From the NCBI GenBank assembly GCA_009692585.1, contig SHYX01000038.1, forward strand, positions 1-45,297: a stretch of DNA of 45,297 nt, written 5' to 3'. The position numbers were made by a program, and so were the translations under genes. This document shows positions 16,758 to 24,940 of this stretch, piece after piece; position 1 is the stretch's first letter, and each line of letters opens with the position of its first letter. Source of the DNA: Myxococcales bacterium. GTDB lineage: Bacteria > Myxococcota > UBA796 > SXON01. Below the pieces are notes generated by a model. That model saw only the letters and a program-made list of their open reading frames with translations, was not told where the DNA came from and did not search any database.

Positions 16758-17795
16758 CTACGACGCCAGGAGGCGCGCGCAGCCGGCATGCATCTCTCGG
16801 GCGTGGGTCAACACCTGGGCCTGCCAGTCGGGGTCGAGGGGAGCGAAGGCCTCGCGCATGCCGAGCTTGGCTGGGTGGTCGGCGGTGGGCCGTCCCCAAT
16901 GGTGAAGGCGATTCTCGGCCCGGAGGCGGGCGAGGACCGCGAGGTTGGCGAGGGTGCCGAACTCGCAGGTGAGCCCGTCGTACCGGACGCCGGGGAGCCG
17001 CGCCATCACCGCCGCAGTCATGCCCCCACGGATGAGGTAACCCTGGGGGTCTTTCGGGTCCCAGGTGCGGACGTCCTCACCGAGCGCCGCTTTGACCCGC
17101 GCAATCTCCGCTGGCGGGACCTTGCCTTCGAGCAGGAGGGTCCGACCGCCGTACCGGCCCAGGGCACTGTGCCAGTCGACGTGGACCACCCGCTCCCGCC
17201 CGCGCAGACGCCCGACCAGGAACGAAAGGACTGCGGCCGGCCCGGCCTCGAGCGCGGTCCCCCCGTAGAACAGCCCCTTGGGAAACTGGTATTGCCCGCT
17301 CACCACCGCGTTCTTGAGCGCGCCGTAGCCCTGGCTGGCCACCGCCCAGGCGGCCTGAAGCCAGAAGGGGTCCAGCCCGCCAGGCGGGGTCGGCGGGTTG
17401 AGCATCGCGTCGAGCGCCGCGTAGGCCGGGGCGGCGCCCGCGTATCCGCCGTCGGGTTCGAAATTGCGATTCAGATCGACGTTGTTTTCGTTGACGCGGC
17501 GTAGGTTCGCCCAGCCGTAGGGGTTGATCGCGTGCACGTGCAGCGTCGCGATGTCTGTCGTGGGCAGGGCGATGATCTCGAGCTGGGCCGCGCCGCCGGC
17601 GAAGCCCTCGACGCCGTGCACGCCGCTGGTGGTGACCAGCACCCGTGAGGCGTCGGCCGACCCCGTCCACGCCCAGTCCATGGTGAGGTCCCCGATGACC
17701 GGGATGCTGCCGTGCTCGACGCCGGCCGTGGCGGCGCGGAAGCGGTCGCGGGCCTCAGCGTAGTCGGAGCTGAATCTGTCGTTGATCGGGTCCAT
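16758..17795 (-). CDS. M14-like zinc carboxypeptidase family protein (DUF2817)
   Basis: A 345-residue cytoplasmic protein with no signal peptide. It has the M14-type zinc-site pattern: HGVE in SGVHGVEGFAGG (His60, Glu63), the substrate-binding stretch NENNVDLNRNF (Arg110), a third ligand in VVHVDWHSALG (His205 or His209), and a late acidic motif TCEFGT that may hold the catalytic Glu. This matches DUF2817, a family related to succinylglutamate desuccinylase/aspartoacylase and carboxypeptidases; the substrate is unknown. The ATG at 17795 (MDPINDRFSS) fits the family start. The longer frame to 17921 adds an Arg/Pro-rich stretch that looks non-coding. It reads toward tRNA-Cys in the same direction. 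Confidence 0.85.
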   Translation of the reverse strand: MDPINDRFSSDYAEARDRFRAATAGVEHGSIPVIGDLTMDWAWTGSADASRVLVTTSGVHGVEGFAGGAAQLEIIALPTTDIATLHVHAINPYGWANLRRVNENNVDLNRNFEPDGGYAGAAPAYAALDAMLNPPTPPGGLDPFWLQAAWAVASQGYGALKNAVVSGQYQFPKGLFYGGTALEAGPAAVLSFLVGRLRGRERVVHVDWHSALGRYGGRTLLLEGKVPPAEIARVKAALGEDVRTWDPKDPQGYLIRGGMTAAVMARLPGVRYDGLTCEFGTLANLAVLARLRAENRLHHWGRPTADHPAKLGMREAFAPLDPDWQAQVLTHAREMHAGCARLLAS

Positions 17796-17980
17796 GCCAC
17801 GAATCGTAGCGCGCCACGAGCGCACGCGTGGCGGCGGGGACACCGGTGAGGGGGAGAGCGCCCGGTGCCGGCGCGCCGGGCGGCGGAGGCCATTAACCGC
17901 AGGTTGGAGGCTGGAGGGCATGGCGCGGTAGGGGAAGGCGGCGGCGAGCCCTTTCCCCGGTTTCGGATTAGGCGCGTCCC

Positions 17981-18694
17981 GTGTTGTCCGCGGTGATCAT
18001 CGCCAAGAACGAGGCCGATCGTATCGAGGCGGCGATCCGCTCGGTGGCCTTCGCGGACGAGGTGCTGGTGCTGGACTCCGGGAGCGAGGACGACACCGTC
18101 GCCCGCGCCGTCGCACTCGGCGCCCGCGTGCTCAACACCGATTGGCCCGGCTTCGTTGCCCAGAAGAACCGCGGGCTGCGGGAGGCCGCGGGGGAGTGGG
18201 TGTTTTCGCTGGATGCCGACGAACGGGTCGATGACGCCCTGGCCGCCGCGATCGTAGCCGCGGTCGGCTCGGCAGGCGCGGACGGGTTCGTCGTCAACCG
18301 GCGGACGTTCTGGTTGGGACACCGGCTGGCGCACGGGCACGCCTGGCCGGACCGAAGGATCCGCCTGGTCCGGGCGGGCCGTGGGCGTTGGGTGGGTCAC
18401 GAGCCTCACGATCTGCTCGACGTCGACGGTGCGGTCCGGCCGCTGGCCGGCGAGCTGTTGCACGATCCGTACCGGTCGCTCGCCGAGCATCTCCAGAGGA
18501 TCGACCGCTACACCCGCCTGGACGCCCGCCGCGGTTCGGTCGTCGACGTGCTGGCCCGGCCGGCCTGGCATCTGATTCGGGCGCTGGTCCTGCGGCGGGG
18601 GCTCCTGGATGGGTGGCCGGGCGTGGCGTTTGCTGGCCTCGGGGCGTTCTATACCTTTCTGAAGTGGACGCGCGGTCACCTGGCGGTTCGGTGA
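17981..18694 (+). CDS. family 2 glycosyltransferase, LPS-core (WaaE/KdtX-like) type
   Basis: A 237-residue GT-A fold enzyme beginning at GTG 17981. It shows the family 2 start AVIIAKNEADRIEAAIRSV, the nucleotide-binding DSGSEDDT, the donor-site motif SLDADERVDD (Asp78/Asp80), and KNRGLREAAGEWVFSLDADE, the pattern of WaaE/KdtX-like lipopolysaccharide core transferases. A hydrophobic C-terminal part (about 185-230) suggests membrane association. It probably adds a sugar to the lipid A core at the inner face of the cytoplasmic membrane; donor and acceptor cannot be read. Its stop overlaps the next glycosyltransferase by 4 nt (GTGA), so the two work together. The 186 nt upstream hold no other gene and no clear promoter. 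Confidence 0.85.
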   Translation: MLSAVIIAKNEADRIEAAIRSVAFADEVLVLDSGSEDDTVARAVALGARVLNTDWPGFVAQKNRGLREAAGEWVFSLDADERVDDALAAAIVAAVGSAGADGFVVNRRTFWLGHRLAHGHAWPDRRIRLVRAGRGRWVGHEPHDLLDVDGAVRPLAGELLHDPYRSLAEHLQRIDRYTRLDARRGSVVDVLARPAWHLIRALVLRRGLLDGWPGVAFAGLGAFYTFLKWTRGHLAVR

Positions 18695-19707
18695 GGATCG
18701 CCCTGGTCCATCGCCGCTACTCCACCAACGGTGGCACCGAGCGCTATCTGGTGGGCTTCTCTCGATTCCTGGCGAGCGCCGGCCACGACGTCAGCGTCCT
18801 CTGCAACGAGGTGGCACCCGACCTGAAGGACGAGCCGGGGATGCGATTCGTGCACCTGCCGATGTGGCGGCCGGCGAAGGCGCTTAGCCTCGCGTGGTCG
18901 GGCGGCCGGGCGCTCGCGCGAGGACGATTCGATGCCGTGCTCGGACTGGGGCGGCACACCGGACACCACGTCTACCGGGCGGGTGGGGGCTCGCACCTGG
19001 ACTATCTTCGGCGTCGGGCCCGCTCCGGGCGGCGGTGGCTCGCTCCGGGTGACTGGCTGGACGTGGCGCTGGATCGGGCGGCCGTGCGCGGCGCCCGGAT
19101 CTGCATCGCGAACAGCGAGCTCGGTGCGCGCGGGCTGCGCCAGGACTACGGCGCCGCCCGAGTGGAGGTGGTCTACAACGGGGTCGATCTCGAACGATTC
19201 CGGCCGGACGCCGCCGCGCGCGCTGCGCTTCGCCGAGACGCAGGCACCGACGGCCCCGTCGCGGTCTTCGTCGGCAACGATTTCGTTCGCAAGGGCCTGG
19301 ACGTGGCCCTGGCGGCGTTACCGCCCCACTGGGCGCTGTGGGTGATCGGTGCGGGCCGGCCCCCGGTCGCCCCCCGGCGGGTTCGGTTCTTCGGCGTCCA
19401 GGCCCAGCCGGAACGTTTCTTGCAAGCGGCGGATGTCCTGGTGCTGCCCACCCACTACGATCCCTTCGCCAATGTGTGCCTGGAGGCGCTTGCCTGTGGC
19501 GTTCCGGTGCTCACGACCAGCGCCAACGGTGCAAGCGAGATCCTGCCGGAACCCTGGATGATCACCGACGACCTCTCCTCCCTCCGCGCGGCGTTCGCCA
19601 AGGTCACCCCGTCGGTGGGGCCGTCCTGTCGAGCAACCGCCGAGCGTTTTCCACAGTCCGGCAGCTTCCAGCGCGCGCTGGAGCTGCTCGTCGAGGCCTC
19701 ACGATGA
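18691..19707 (+). CDS. family 4 glycosyltransferase (WaaG/RfaG-like)
   Basis: A 338-residue GT-B fold protein. The N-terminal acceptor domain starts RIALVHRRYSTNGGTERYLV, and the C-terminal donor domain has VYNGVDLERFRPD, AVFVGNDFVRKGLDVALAAL, HYDPFANVCLEALACGVPVL and the GASEIL loop. These are the EX7E-type motifs of GT4 enzymes, and the overall layout recalls WaaG of LPS-core synthesis. The GTG at 18691 overlaps the previous stop and sits at the natural N-terminal strand; the frame is open upstream but codes for Arg/Gly-rich noise there. The stop overlaps the PBP start (ATGA), giving three coupled envelope genes. Confidence 0.86.
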   Translation: MRIALVHRRYSTNGGTERYLVGFSRFLASAGHDVSVLCNEVAPDLKDEPGMRFVHLPMWRPAKALSLAWSGGRALARGRFDAVLGLGRHTGHHVYRAGGGSHLDYLRRRARSGRRWLAPGDWLDVALDRAAVRGARICIANSELGARGLRQDYGAARVEVVYNGVDLERFRPDAAARAALRRDAGTDGPVAVFVGNDFVRKGLDVALAALPPHWALWVIGAGRPPVAPRRVRFFGVQAQPERFLQAADVLVLPTHYDPFANVCLEALACGVPVLTTSANGASEILPEPWMITDDLSSLRAAFAKVTPSVGPSCRATAERFPQSGSFQRALELLVEASR

Positions 19708-22700
19708 AGACCTTCCTGCTCCGCCTCCTCAAGATCACGGCCGTGCTCGCGGTGGTGGGCGGTGCGTTCGGGACGTGGGCCTACCGAACGTACGTGATCA
19801 ACGAACCCGGACCGGAGTTCGAGCGGGCGGCCATCCTCGAGATCATCGCGCAGGAGTCACCGGTCTACTACCGCGACGGGGTCACCCCGATGGGGGTGTT
19901 CTTCGACCAGGAGCACCGCACCTACGTGCCCTTCGAGCGCCTGCCCGAAGCCTGGGTCCAGGCCATCGTCGCCTCGGAGGACGGGAACTTCTGGGGGCAC
20001 GTGGGCGTCGACCCCAAGCACATCCTGCGGGCGATGGTTCAGAACGTCAAGGCCGGTTCGGTCGTGGCGGGCGGCTCGACCCTCACGCAGCAGACCGCCA
20101 AGAACCTGTTCTATCGTCCGGATCGGTCTCTCCGCGCCAAGCTGGTGGAGTTCGGGGACACCCTGCGGCTGGAGGCGCATTTTTCCAAGAAGGACATCTT
20201 GGAGTTCTACGCGAATCAGTTTCACGTCAGCGCCAACGGCCGGGGGATCGGGATCGCCGCCCGCTACTTCTTCGACAAGACGCCCGACGAGCTCGAGACC
20301 AAGGAGTGCGCGTTCATCGCCGGGATGGTCAAGGCTCCCAGCCGTTACAACCCGTTCATCGGACAGACAGAGTCGCGACGAGAGGAGGCGCGGAAAGCGG
20401 CCGAGAAGCGGACCGCCTATGTGCTGCGGCGCATGGCCGAGACCGGCGTGCTCGGCGAGGGCCGCCGCGCCGAGCTGGAGGCGGAGCCGCTGGCCTTCCG
20501 GCGAGGCAGCTTCCGCTACGATCGCAGCGTGGTTCTGGACGAAGTCCAGCGGCGACTGGAGGAGCCCAAATTCATCGAGCTCTTCGAGCGCGCGGGCATC
20601 GACAACCCCAGCACCGCCGGGCTCCGGATCGTCACGACGATCGACAAGGACGCCGAGGCGGCCGCGACGTACGGACTCTGGCATCACCTGTCGGAGCTTG
20701 GCGCCCAGCTGGAGCGCCCGGCGTTGGGAGCGCTGCTGCTGCCGACGGAGACCGGGGCCGAGGCGTCGCCCGGCCAGGCCTTGGTTCCGTTGAGCTTCCA
20801 CGCGGCTCGGGTCGACGCGGCGGCGGCGGACGGGCTGCGACTCGACCTCGGGGGTCGGGCCTGTGCGGTGGACGGCGCCGGGCTTCGACGGATGGCGAAG
20901 GCCTTGGGGACCAACGCGGACGCGTTGTCGGCGGCGCTGGTGCCCGGTCGCTTGGTGCTGGCCAGCGTGCGGGAGGACGGCGCCTCGTGCGATCTCGAGT
21001 TTCGTCCGGGACTGCAGGGCGCGGTCCTGGTCTTGGAGGATGGCCAGGTTCGGGCGATGGTCGGGGGCAACGACAACCGCAACCTCAACCGCGTCACCCA
21101 CGCGCGCCGCCAGTTCGGCAGCACCTGGAAGCCGCTCCTGTTCCTCGCCGCGGGCCAGCTCGGCTGGCTCCCCACCGACGCCCTCGACAACCGGCGCAAC
21201 GCCTTTCCGTTTCGCGATGTGTGGTATTTCCCCAGGGCCGACCACGGCGCCGACGCCTTCTTGTCGATGACCGCCACCGGTGCCCGCTCCGAGAATCTCG
21301 CCAGCGTGTGGCTCCTGTTCCATCTGGTCGATCGGCTCGACGACGCGCAGTTGCGGCGGCTCGCGGCCGAGGCGGACCTGTTGCCGCGCGAGGGCGAAGC
21401 CCCCGAGGGGTTCGCGGTGCGGATGCGCGACGAGGTCGCGATCCGGTCGAGCCCGGAGCGCTACGCCGAGTTCGCCTTCACCCGCGCCCGCACCGATGTC
21501 CTGGCGACCCTGGCGTCGAGTCGGCACCCCGAGGACGCACTCGCGGTCCGCTCCTTGATGTACGGCCACGGCGTGGCTGCGGAGCGGGCGCGGGTCCAGC
21601 GCACCGCGGCTTCGGCCGAACGCACGTCGCGACTCGTCGCGCTCGAGAACAACATGGTCGGGCTCGAAGAGACCGCCGCTGCCTGTCTCGCGGGGCCGTT
21701 GGCTGCGCTGGCGTGGGACCCGTTGTCGCAGGCGCTCGCGTGTGGCAGGGCGCCCGCGGGCTTCGTGCCCCTGCCGCCGGAGGCCCTCGCGCTCGCCACG
21801 GCCGCTCGCGTGGACCAGGCGCTGGCGCTCGACGCGCAAGACGACCTGCTTCTGGATGCCCGTCTCCACCTCGGCACCCTCCGCGCGCTTCGGGTGGCGG
21901 AGGACCTGCGCATCACCGAGCTTGCCGGCCGCGAGCCCTACGACCCGGATGTCCTCGTCCTGCACCCCGACTGGCGCGTGCTCGTCGGGGTGCGGAGCTT
22001 CATCCGGCTCTGCCACGACATCGGCGTGGTGGCCGAGCTGCCGGAGAACCTGACGCTGACGCTCGGCGCGGCGGATACCTCGCTCCAGGAGATGGCGAGC
22101 GCGTACCAGTCGCTGCTCGAGGGCGCCCGCTACCGCTTCTCCGGGGAGGGATTCGTGGAGGGCTCGGTCACCGGCATGCGCAGCACCTTCTCGCTCCCCG
22201 AAAGTGACGAGCCGACGGCCCTCGTCCAGGAAATCCGCGACGCCGGCGGGAATGTCTTGTTCCGGATGCAAAGCCGGAGCGAGCTGGTGGCCGACCCGCG
22301 CGCCGCAGCGATGGTGGGGGACATCCTGCGGAACGTCGTCCTGCATGGAACCGGTCGGCGGGCGGCGGGTGCGACGGGAACGGAGGGGCGCCCGTTGACC
22401 GGAAAGACCGGAACCACGAACAACTATCGTAATTCTGCCTTCATCGGTTTTGCGCCGATTCAACGCGGCGGGCTCCCGGTATGGGGTGATGCGTACACGG
22501 TCGCGGCCTACCTTGGCAACGACGACAACTCCCCGATGCGACGTGGCGCCCTGCGCGTCCAGGGAGCCAACGGGGCGCTTCCCGTGTGGCTGGAGACGGT
22601 GCGACTGATGGCCGCCCGCGGCCTCCTCGGCAGCGGCACGGCGGGCGAGTACACCATTCCGGACGGCCTGGTGCGCGTACCCAGTCCCGATGGCCTGGGC

Positions 22701-22961
22701 TTCGATGGGGAACCGCTCACCGCCCTTCGCCCGCCGGGCGACCCGCCGGAGCGGCTCCTCACGCTCCCGGGTGCCGAGCCGTCGGTGGCGCGCCAGCCCG
22801 CCGAGGCGCCTCCCTCAGGTCCCCTCGCCCTGCCCAACGACACCGAGTTCGGCCCACCCGAACCGGACGAAGGCGTGGACCCGGAGGAGGCGCCCCCGCC
22901 CGTCGACGAGCCCCTGCCGGTGCCCAACGACGACGACGCCAGCCTCGTACTGCCGGGATAA
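19704..22961 (+). CDS. class A penicillin-binding protein (PBP1A-like), with a large transpeptidase insertion
   Basis: A bifunctional peptidoglycan synthase of 1085 residues, well above the usual 750-850. A membrane anchor (about 5-30) is followed by the GT51 transglycosylase: EDGNFWGHVGVDP with catalytic Glu92, GGSTLTQQTAKNLF, and VSANGRGIGIAARYFFDK. The transpeptidase has STWK (Ser473/Lys476), SEN (Ser529) and KTGTT (Lys901). SEN to KTG is 372 residues against roughly 130-190 in E. coli PBPs, so a helical insertion of about 200 residues sits between them. The C-terminus is a Pro/Glu/Asp-rich tail. All catalytic motifs are intact, so it should be active at the periplasmic side of the inner membrane. 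The ATG overlaps the upstream glycosyltransferase stop. Confidence 0.93.
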   Translation: MKTFLLRLLKITAVLAVVGGAFGTWAYRTYVINEPGPEFERAAILEIIAQESPVYYRDGVTPMGVFFDQEHRTYVPFERLPEAWVQAIVASEDGNFWGHVGVDPKHILRAMVQNVKAGSVVAGGSTLTQQTAKNLFYRPDRSLRAKLVEFGDTLRLEAHFSKKDILEFYANQFHVSANGRGIGIAARYFFDKTPDELETKECAFIAGMVKAPSRYNPFIGQTESRREEARKAAEKRTAYVLRRMAETGVLGEGRRAELEAEPLAFRRGSFRYDRSVVLDEVQRRLEEPKFIELFERAGIDNPSTAGLRIVTTIDKDAEAAATYGLWHHLSELGAQLERPALGALLLPTETGAEASPGQALVPLSFHAARVDAAAADGLRLDLGGRACAVDGAGLRRMAKALGTNADALSAALVPGRLVLASVREDGASCDLEFRPGLQGAVLVLEDGQVRAMVGGNDNRNLNRVTHARRQFGSTWKPLLFLAAGQLGWLPTDALDNRRNAFPFRDVWYFPRADHGADAFLSMTATGARSENLASVWLLFHLVDRLDDAQLRRLAAEADLLPREGEAPEGFAVRMRDEVAIRSSPERYAEFAFTRARTDVLATLASSRHPEDALAVRSLMYGHGVAAERARVQRTAASAERTSRLVALENNMVGLEETAAACLAGPLAALAWDPLSQALACGRAPAGFVPLPPEALALATAARVDQALALDAQDDLLLDARLHLGTLRALRVAEDLRITELAGREPYDPDVLVLHPDWRVLVGVRSFIRLCHDIGVVAELPENLTLTLGAADTSLQEMASAYQSLLEGARYRFSGEGFVEGSVTGMRSTFSLPESDEPTALVQEIRDAGGNVLFRMQSRSELVADPRAAAMVGDILRNVVLHGTGRRAAGATGTEGRPLTGKTGTTNNYRNSAFIGFAPIQRGGLPVWGDAYTVAAYLGNDDNSPMRRGALRVQGANGALPVWLETVRLMAARGLLGSGTAGEYTIPDGLVRVPSPDGLGFDGEPLTALRPPGDPPERLLTLPGAEPSVARQPAEAPPSGPLALPNDTEFGPPEPDEGVDPEEAPPPVDEPLPVPNDDDASLVLPG

Positions 22962-22970
22962 GCAGCCCGC

Positions 22971-23354
22971 GTGCTCCTCTTGCTCGCCCTCGCCTGCGTG
23001 GTCAAGCCCTACGGACCGCCGGTGGGCGTGCCGGTGGTGTCTCCGCCGCCGTCGGTGGAGGCGGCCGGCGTCGTGGTCGAGCCCTTGCTGTCGCGACTGG
23101 ACAGGCTCCTCGCGGTCACCGACGAGGTGGATCGGCGGGATCGCCTGGTGGAGTTGCGTGACCTGCTGGTGGGGCTCGCCGGCGTGGACGGAAAGGCACA
23201 GGCCCGCGTGCGGCGCTACGCCGAGCGGATCCTGGCGGTCGAGGAGCGCGTGCAGCCCTTCGACATGGCGGAGAGCCCGATGGAGCTCGCGAGCGGCGTG
23301 GAGCCGGTCATCGAGGTCGAGGTCGCGGAGCCCCCCCCGGCGGCGGGGCCGTGA
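22971..23354 (+). CDS. small putative lipoprotein between the PBP and ispA genes
   Basis: A 127-residue protein from GTG 22971. A stop in the same frame at 22959 prevents a longer start. The signal is very short (MLLLLALAC, lipobox LALAC, Cys9). A Pro/Val linker follows, then a helical domain (about 40-95; LSRLDRLLAVTDEVDRRDRL, ARVRRYAERILAVEERV) and a Pro-rich end. No known domain is recognised. It occupies the place upstream of ispA where many bacteria have xseB, but it does not resemble exonuclease VII small subunit. Its stop overlaps the ispA start (GTGA), so it is co-expressed with it. Confidence 0.6.
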   Translation: MLLLLALACVVKPYGPPVGVPVVSPPPSVEAAGVVVEPLLSRLDRLLAVTDEVDRRDRLVELRDLLVGLAGVDGKAQARVRRYAERILAVEERVQPFDMAESPMELASGVEPVIEVEVAEPPPAAGP

Positions 23355-24166
23355 ACGGCGTGCTCGCGGCGTGGTCGCAGCGCTGGTTGCGCCGGGTCGA
23401 GGCGGCGCTTGCCGAGGTGTGCCCCGACGCGGAGCCTGGCCTCCGGGACGCGCTGCTCTACCCGATTCAGACCGGAGGGAAGCGCATCCGTCCGCTGCTG
23501 TGCCTGGCCGCGGCGGAGTCGGTCGGCGGGGACGCTGCCGCCGCGTTGTTGCCGGCGGTGGCGCTCGAGTTGGTCCACACCTACTCGCTGGTGCACGACG
23601 ATCTACCGGCGATGGACGACGACGATGAGCGGCGAGGCCGTCCAACCGTCCACGTGGTCTATGGGGATGCCACGGCGATCCTCGTGGGGGACGCCCTGCT
23701 GACCGCGGCGTTCGAGCACATCGCCGACTCGCCGCCCCTGGTGCGTGAGCTGGCGCGGGCGGCCGGGGGGGCGGGCATGGTCGGCGGCCAATACCTCGAC
23801 ATCCGCGGCAACGTCGATGGCATCGAGGCGCTGATGCACCTGCACCGCCTCAAGACGGGGGCGCTGCTCCGGGCGGCGGTCCGGATGGGCGGAGTCGCGG
23901 GAGGCGGGTCTGATGCCCAACTCCAGGCGCTGACCCGGTACGGCGAGGCGGTGGGCCTCGCGTTCCAGATCGCCGACGACGTGTTGGATGCCGACGAGGT
24001 CGCCGAGGGGGCCGGGCCGCCGAGCTACGTCAGGCTCTTCGGCAAGGACGGCGCCAGGGCCGAGGCCAGACGACTGGTGGAAGAGGCGGCGGCCGCCGTC
24101 GCGGGGCTTCCCCGCCCCGATCCGCTCGTCGCACTTGCCGAGTTCGCGGCGGCGCGTGCCTTTTGA
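23351..24166 (+). CDS. ispA: short-chain polyprenyl (geranyl/farnesyl) diphosphate synthase
   Basis: A 271-residue trans-prenyltransferase that joins isopentenyl diphosphate to an allylic primer in the cytoplasm. The conserved motifs are GGKRIRP (42-48), the first Asp-rich motif HDDLPAMDDDDERRG (Asp83/Asp84) with the two-residue insertion typical of bacterial FPP synthases, YGDA, LKTGALL, and the second Asp-rich motif FQIADDVLD (209-213). The C-terminus is shorter than in E. coli IspA (299). The GTG at 23351 overlaps the lipoprotein stop. The product feeds undecaprenyl phosphate (uppS lies at 35232), carotenoids and quinones. The exact chain length (C10, C15 or C20) is not certain from motifs. 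Confidence 0.92.
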   Translation: MNGVLAAWSQRWLRRVEAALAEVCPDAEPGLRDALLYPIQTGGKRIRPLLCLAAAESVGGDAAAALLPAVALELVHTYSLVHDDLPAMDDDDERRGRPTVHVVYGDATAILVGDALLTAAFEHIADSPPLVRELARAAGGAGMVGGQYLDIRGNVDGIEALMHLHRLKTGALLRAAVRMGGVAGGGSDAQLQALTRYGEAVGLAFQIADDVLDADEVAEGAGPPSYVRLFGKDGARAEARRLVEEAAAAVAGLPRPDPLVALAEFAAARAF

Positions 24167-24180
24167 GCCGGCGCGGCTGA

Positions 24181-24927
24181 ATGTCGGAGCGCCTGGACCT
24201 CGCGCTGGTACGGCGCGATATTGTCGCGACACATGCTCGCGCGATAGAGGAAATCCGAGCCGGAAACGTGCTGGTGGACGAAACCGTCGTCGACAAACCG
24301 GGGGCGCGGGTGGGGGAGCGCGCCAGCCTCCGGCTCCGGACGCCGCCCGCGCGCTTTGTGTCCCGCGGTGGGCTCAAGTTGGAGGCGGGGCTCGATGCCT
24401 TCGGCGTCGCGGCGCGCGGGCGGGTGTGCGCAGACCTCGGCGCCTCGACCGGCGGCTTCACCGACTGCCTGTTGCAGCGTGGGGCCTCCCGGGTGTTCGC
24501 GGTCGACGTGGGCTATGGGCAGTTGGCCTGGTCTCTCCGCCAGGATGCCCGCGTCGTGGTCCTGGAGCGTACCAATGCGCGACAGCTGACGACGCTGGCG
24601 GAGCCGGTCAGTCTGGTCGTCGGCGACCTCTCGTTCGTTTCGGTCCGACGGATCCTGCCGGCCATCCGCCGGCTGCTCGCCGGCGGCGGTGACGCGGTCA
24701 TCCTGGTGAAGCCACAGTTCGAGGTGACCCGGTCTCGGATCGCGGCGGGCGGGGTGGTGGTGGACGAAGCCGCTCGCAACGACGCGCTGTCCTCCGTCCA
24801 GGATGCCGCTCGTGACGCAGGCTTTCAGGTCGTGGCCCACCTCGAGAGCCCCCTGGTCGGGGCGAAGGCGGGCAACCGGGAGTGGCTCGTGCATCTGGTG
24901 GTAGAAGGCCAGGGCGTGCTAAGTTGA
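24181..24927 (+). CDS. tlyA: TlyA family 2'-O-methyltransferase / hemolysin-like protein
   Basis: A 248-residue protein with an N-terminal S4 RNA-binding domain (1-60; ERLDLALVRRDIVATHARAI) followed by an FtsJ-type Rossmann methyltransferase. Key sites are SRGGLKL (61-67), the SAM-binding DLGASTGGF (85-93), VVGDLSFVS with Asp149, and LVKPQFE with Lys177; this lysine-aspartate-lysine arrangement is typical of ribose methylation. In Mycobacterium TlyA modifies cytidines in 16S and 23S rRNA. It starts 14 nt after ispA. In many bacteria dxs lies between ispA and tlyA; here it does not. Confidence 0.93.
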   Translation: MSERLDLALVRRDIVATHARAIEEIRAGNVLVDETVVDKPGARVGERASLRLRTPPARFVSRGGLKLEAGLDAFGVAARGRVCADLGASTGGFTDCLLQRGASRVFAVDVGYGQLAWSLRQDARVVVLERTNARQLTTLAEPVSLVVGDLSFVSVRRILPAIRRLLAGGGDAVILVKPQFEVTRSRIAAGGVVVDEAARNDALSSVQDAARDAGFQVVAHLESPLVGAKAGNREWLVHLVVEGQGVLS

Positions 24928-24940
24928 CCGGGGAGCTTCC

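Noticed and set aside
19857..22463. 868-codon open frame on the minus strand
   Set aside because: Antisense to the PBP gene, whose catalytic motifs are all in order.
24924..24929. TTGACC resembling a -35 box
   Set aside because: It lies at the tlyA stop only about 12 nt before the next ATG, with no -10 hexamer at the right distance.
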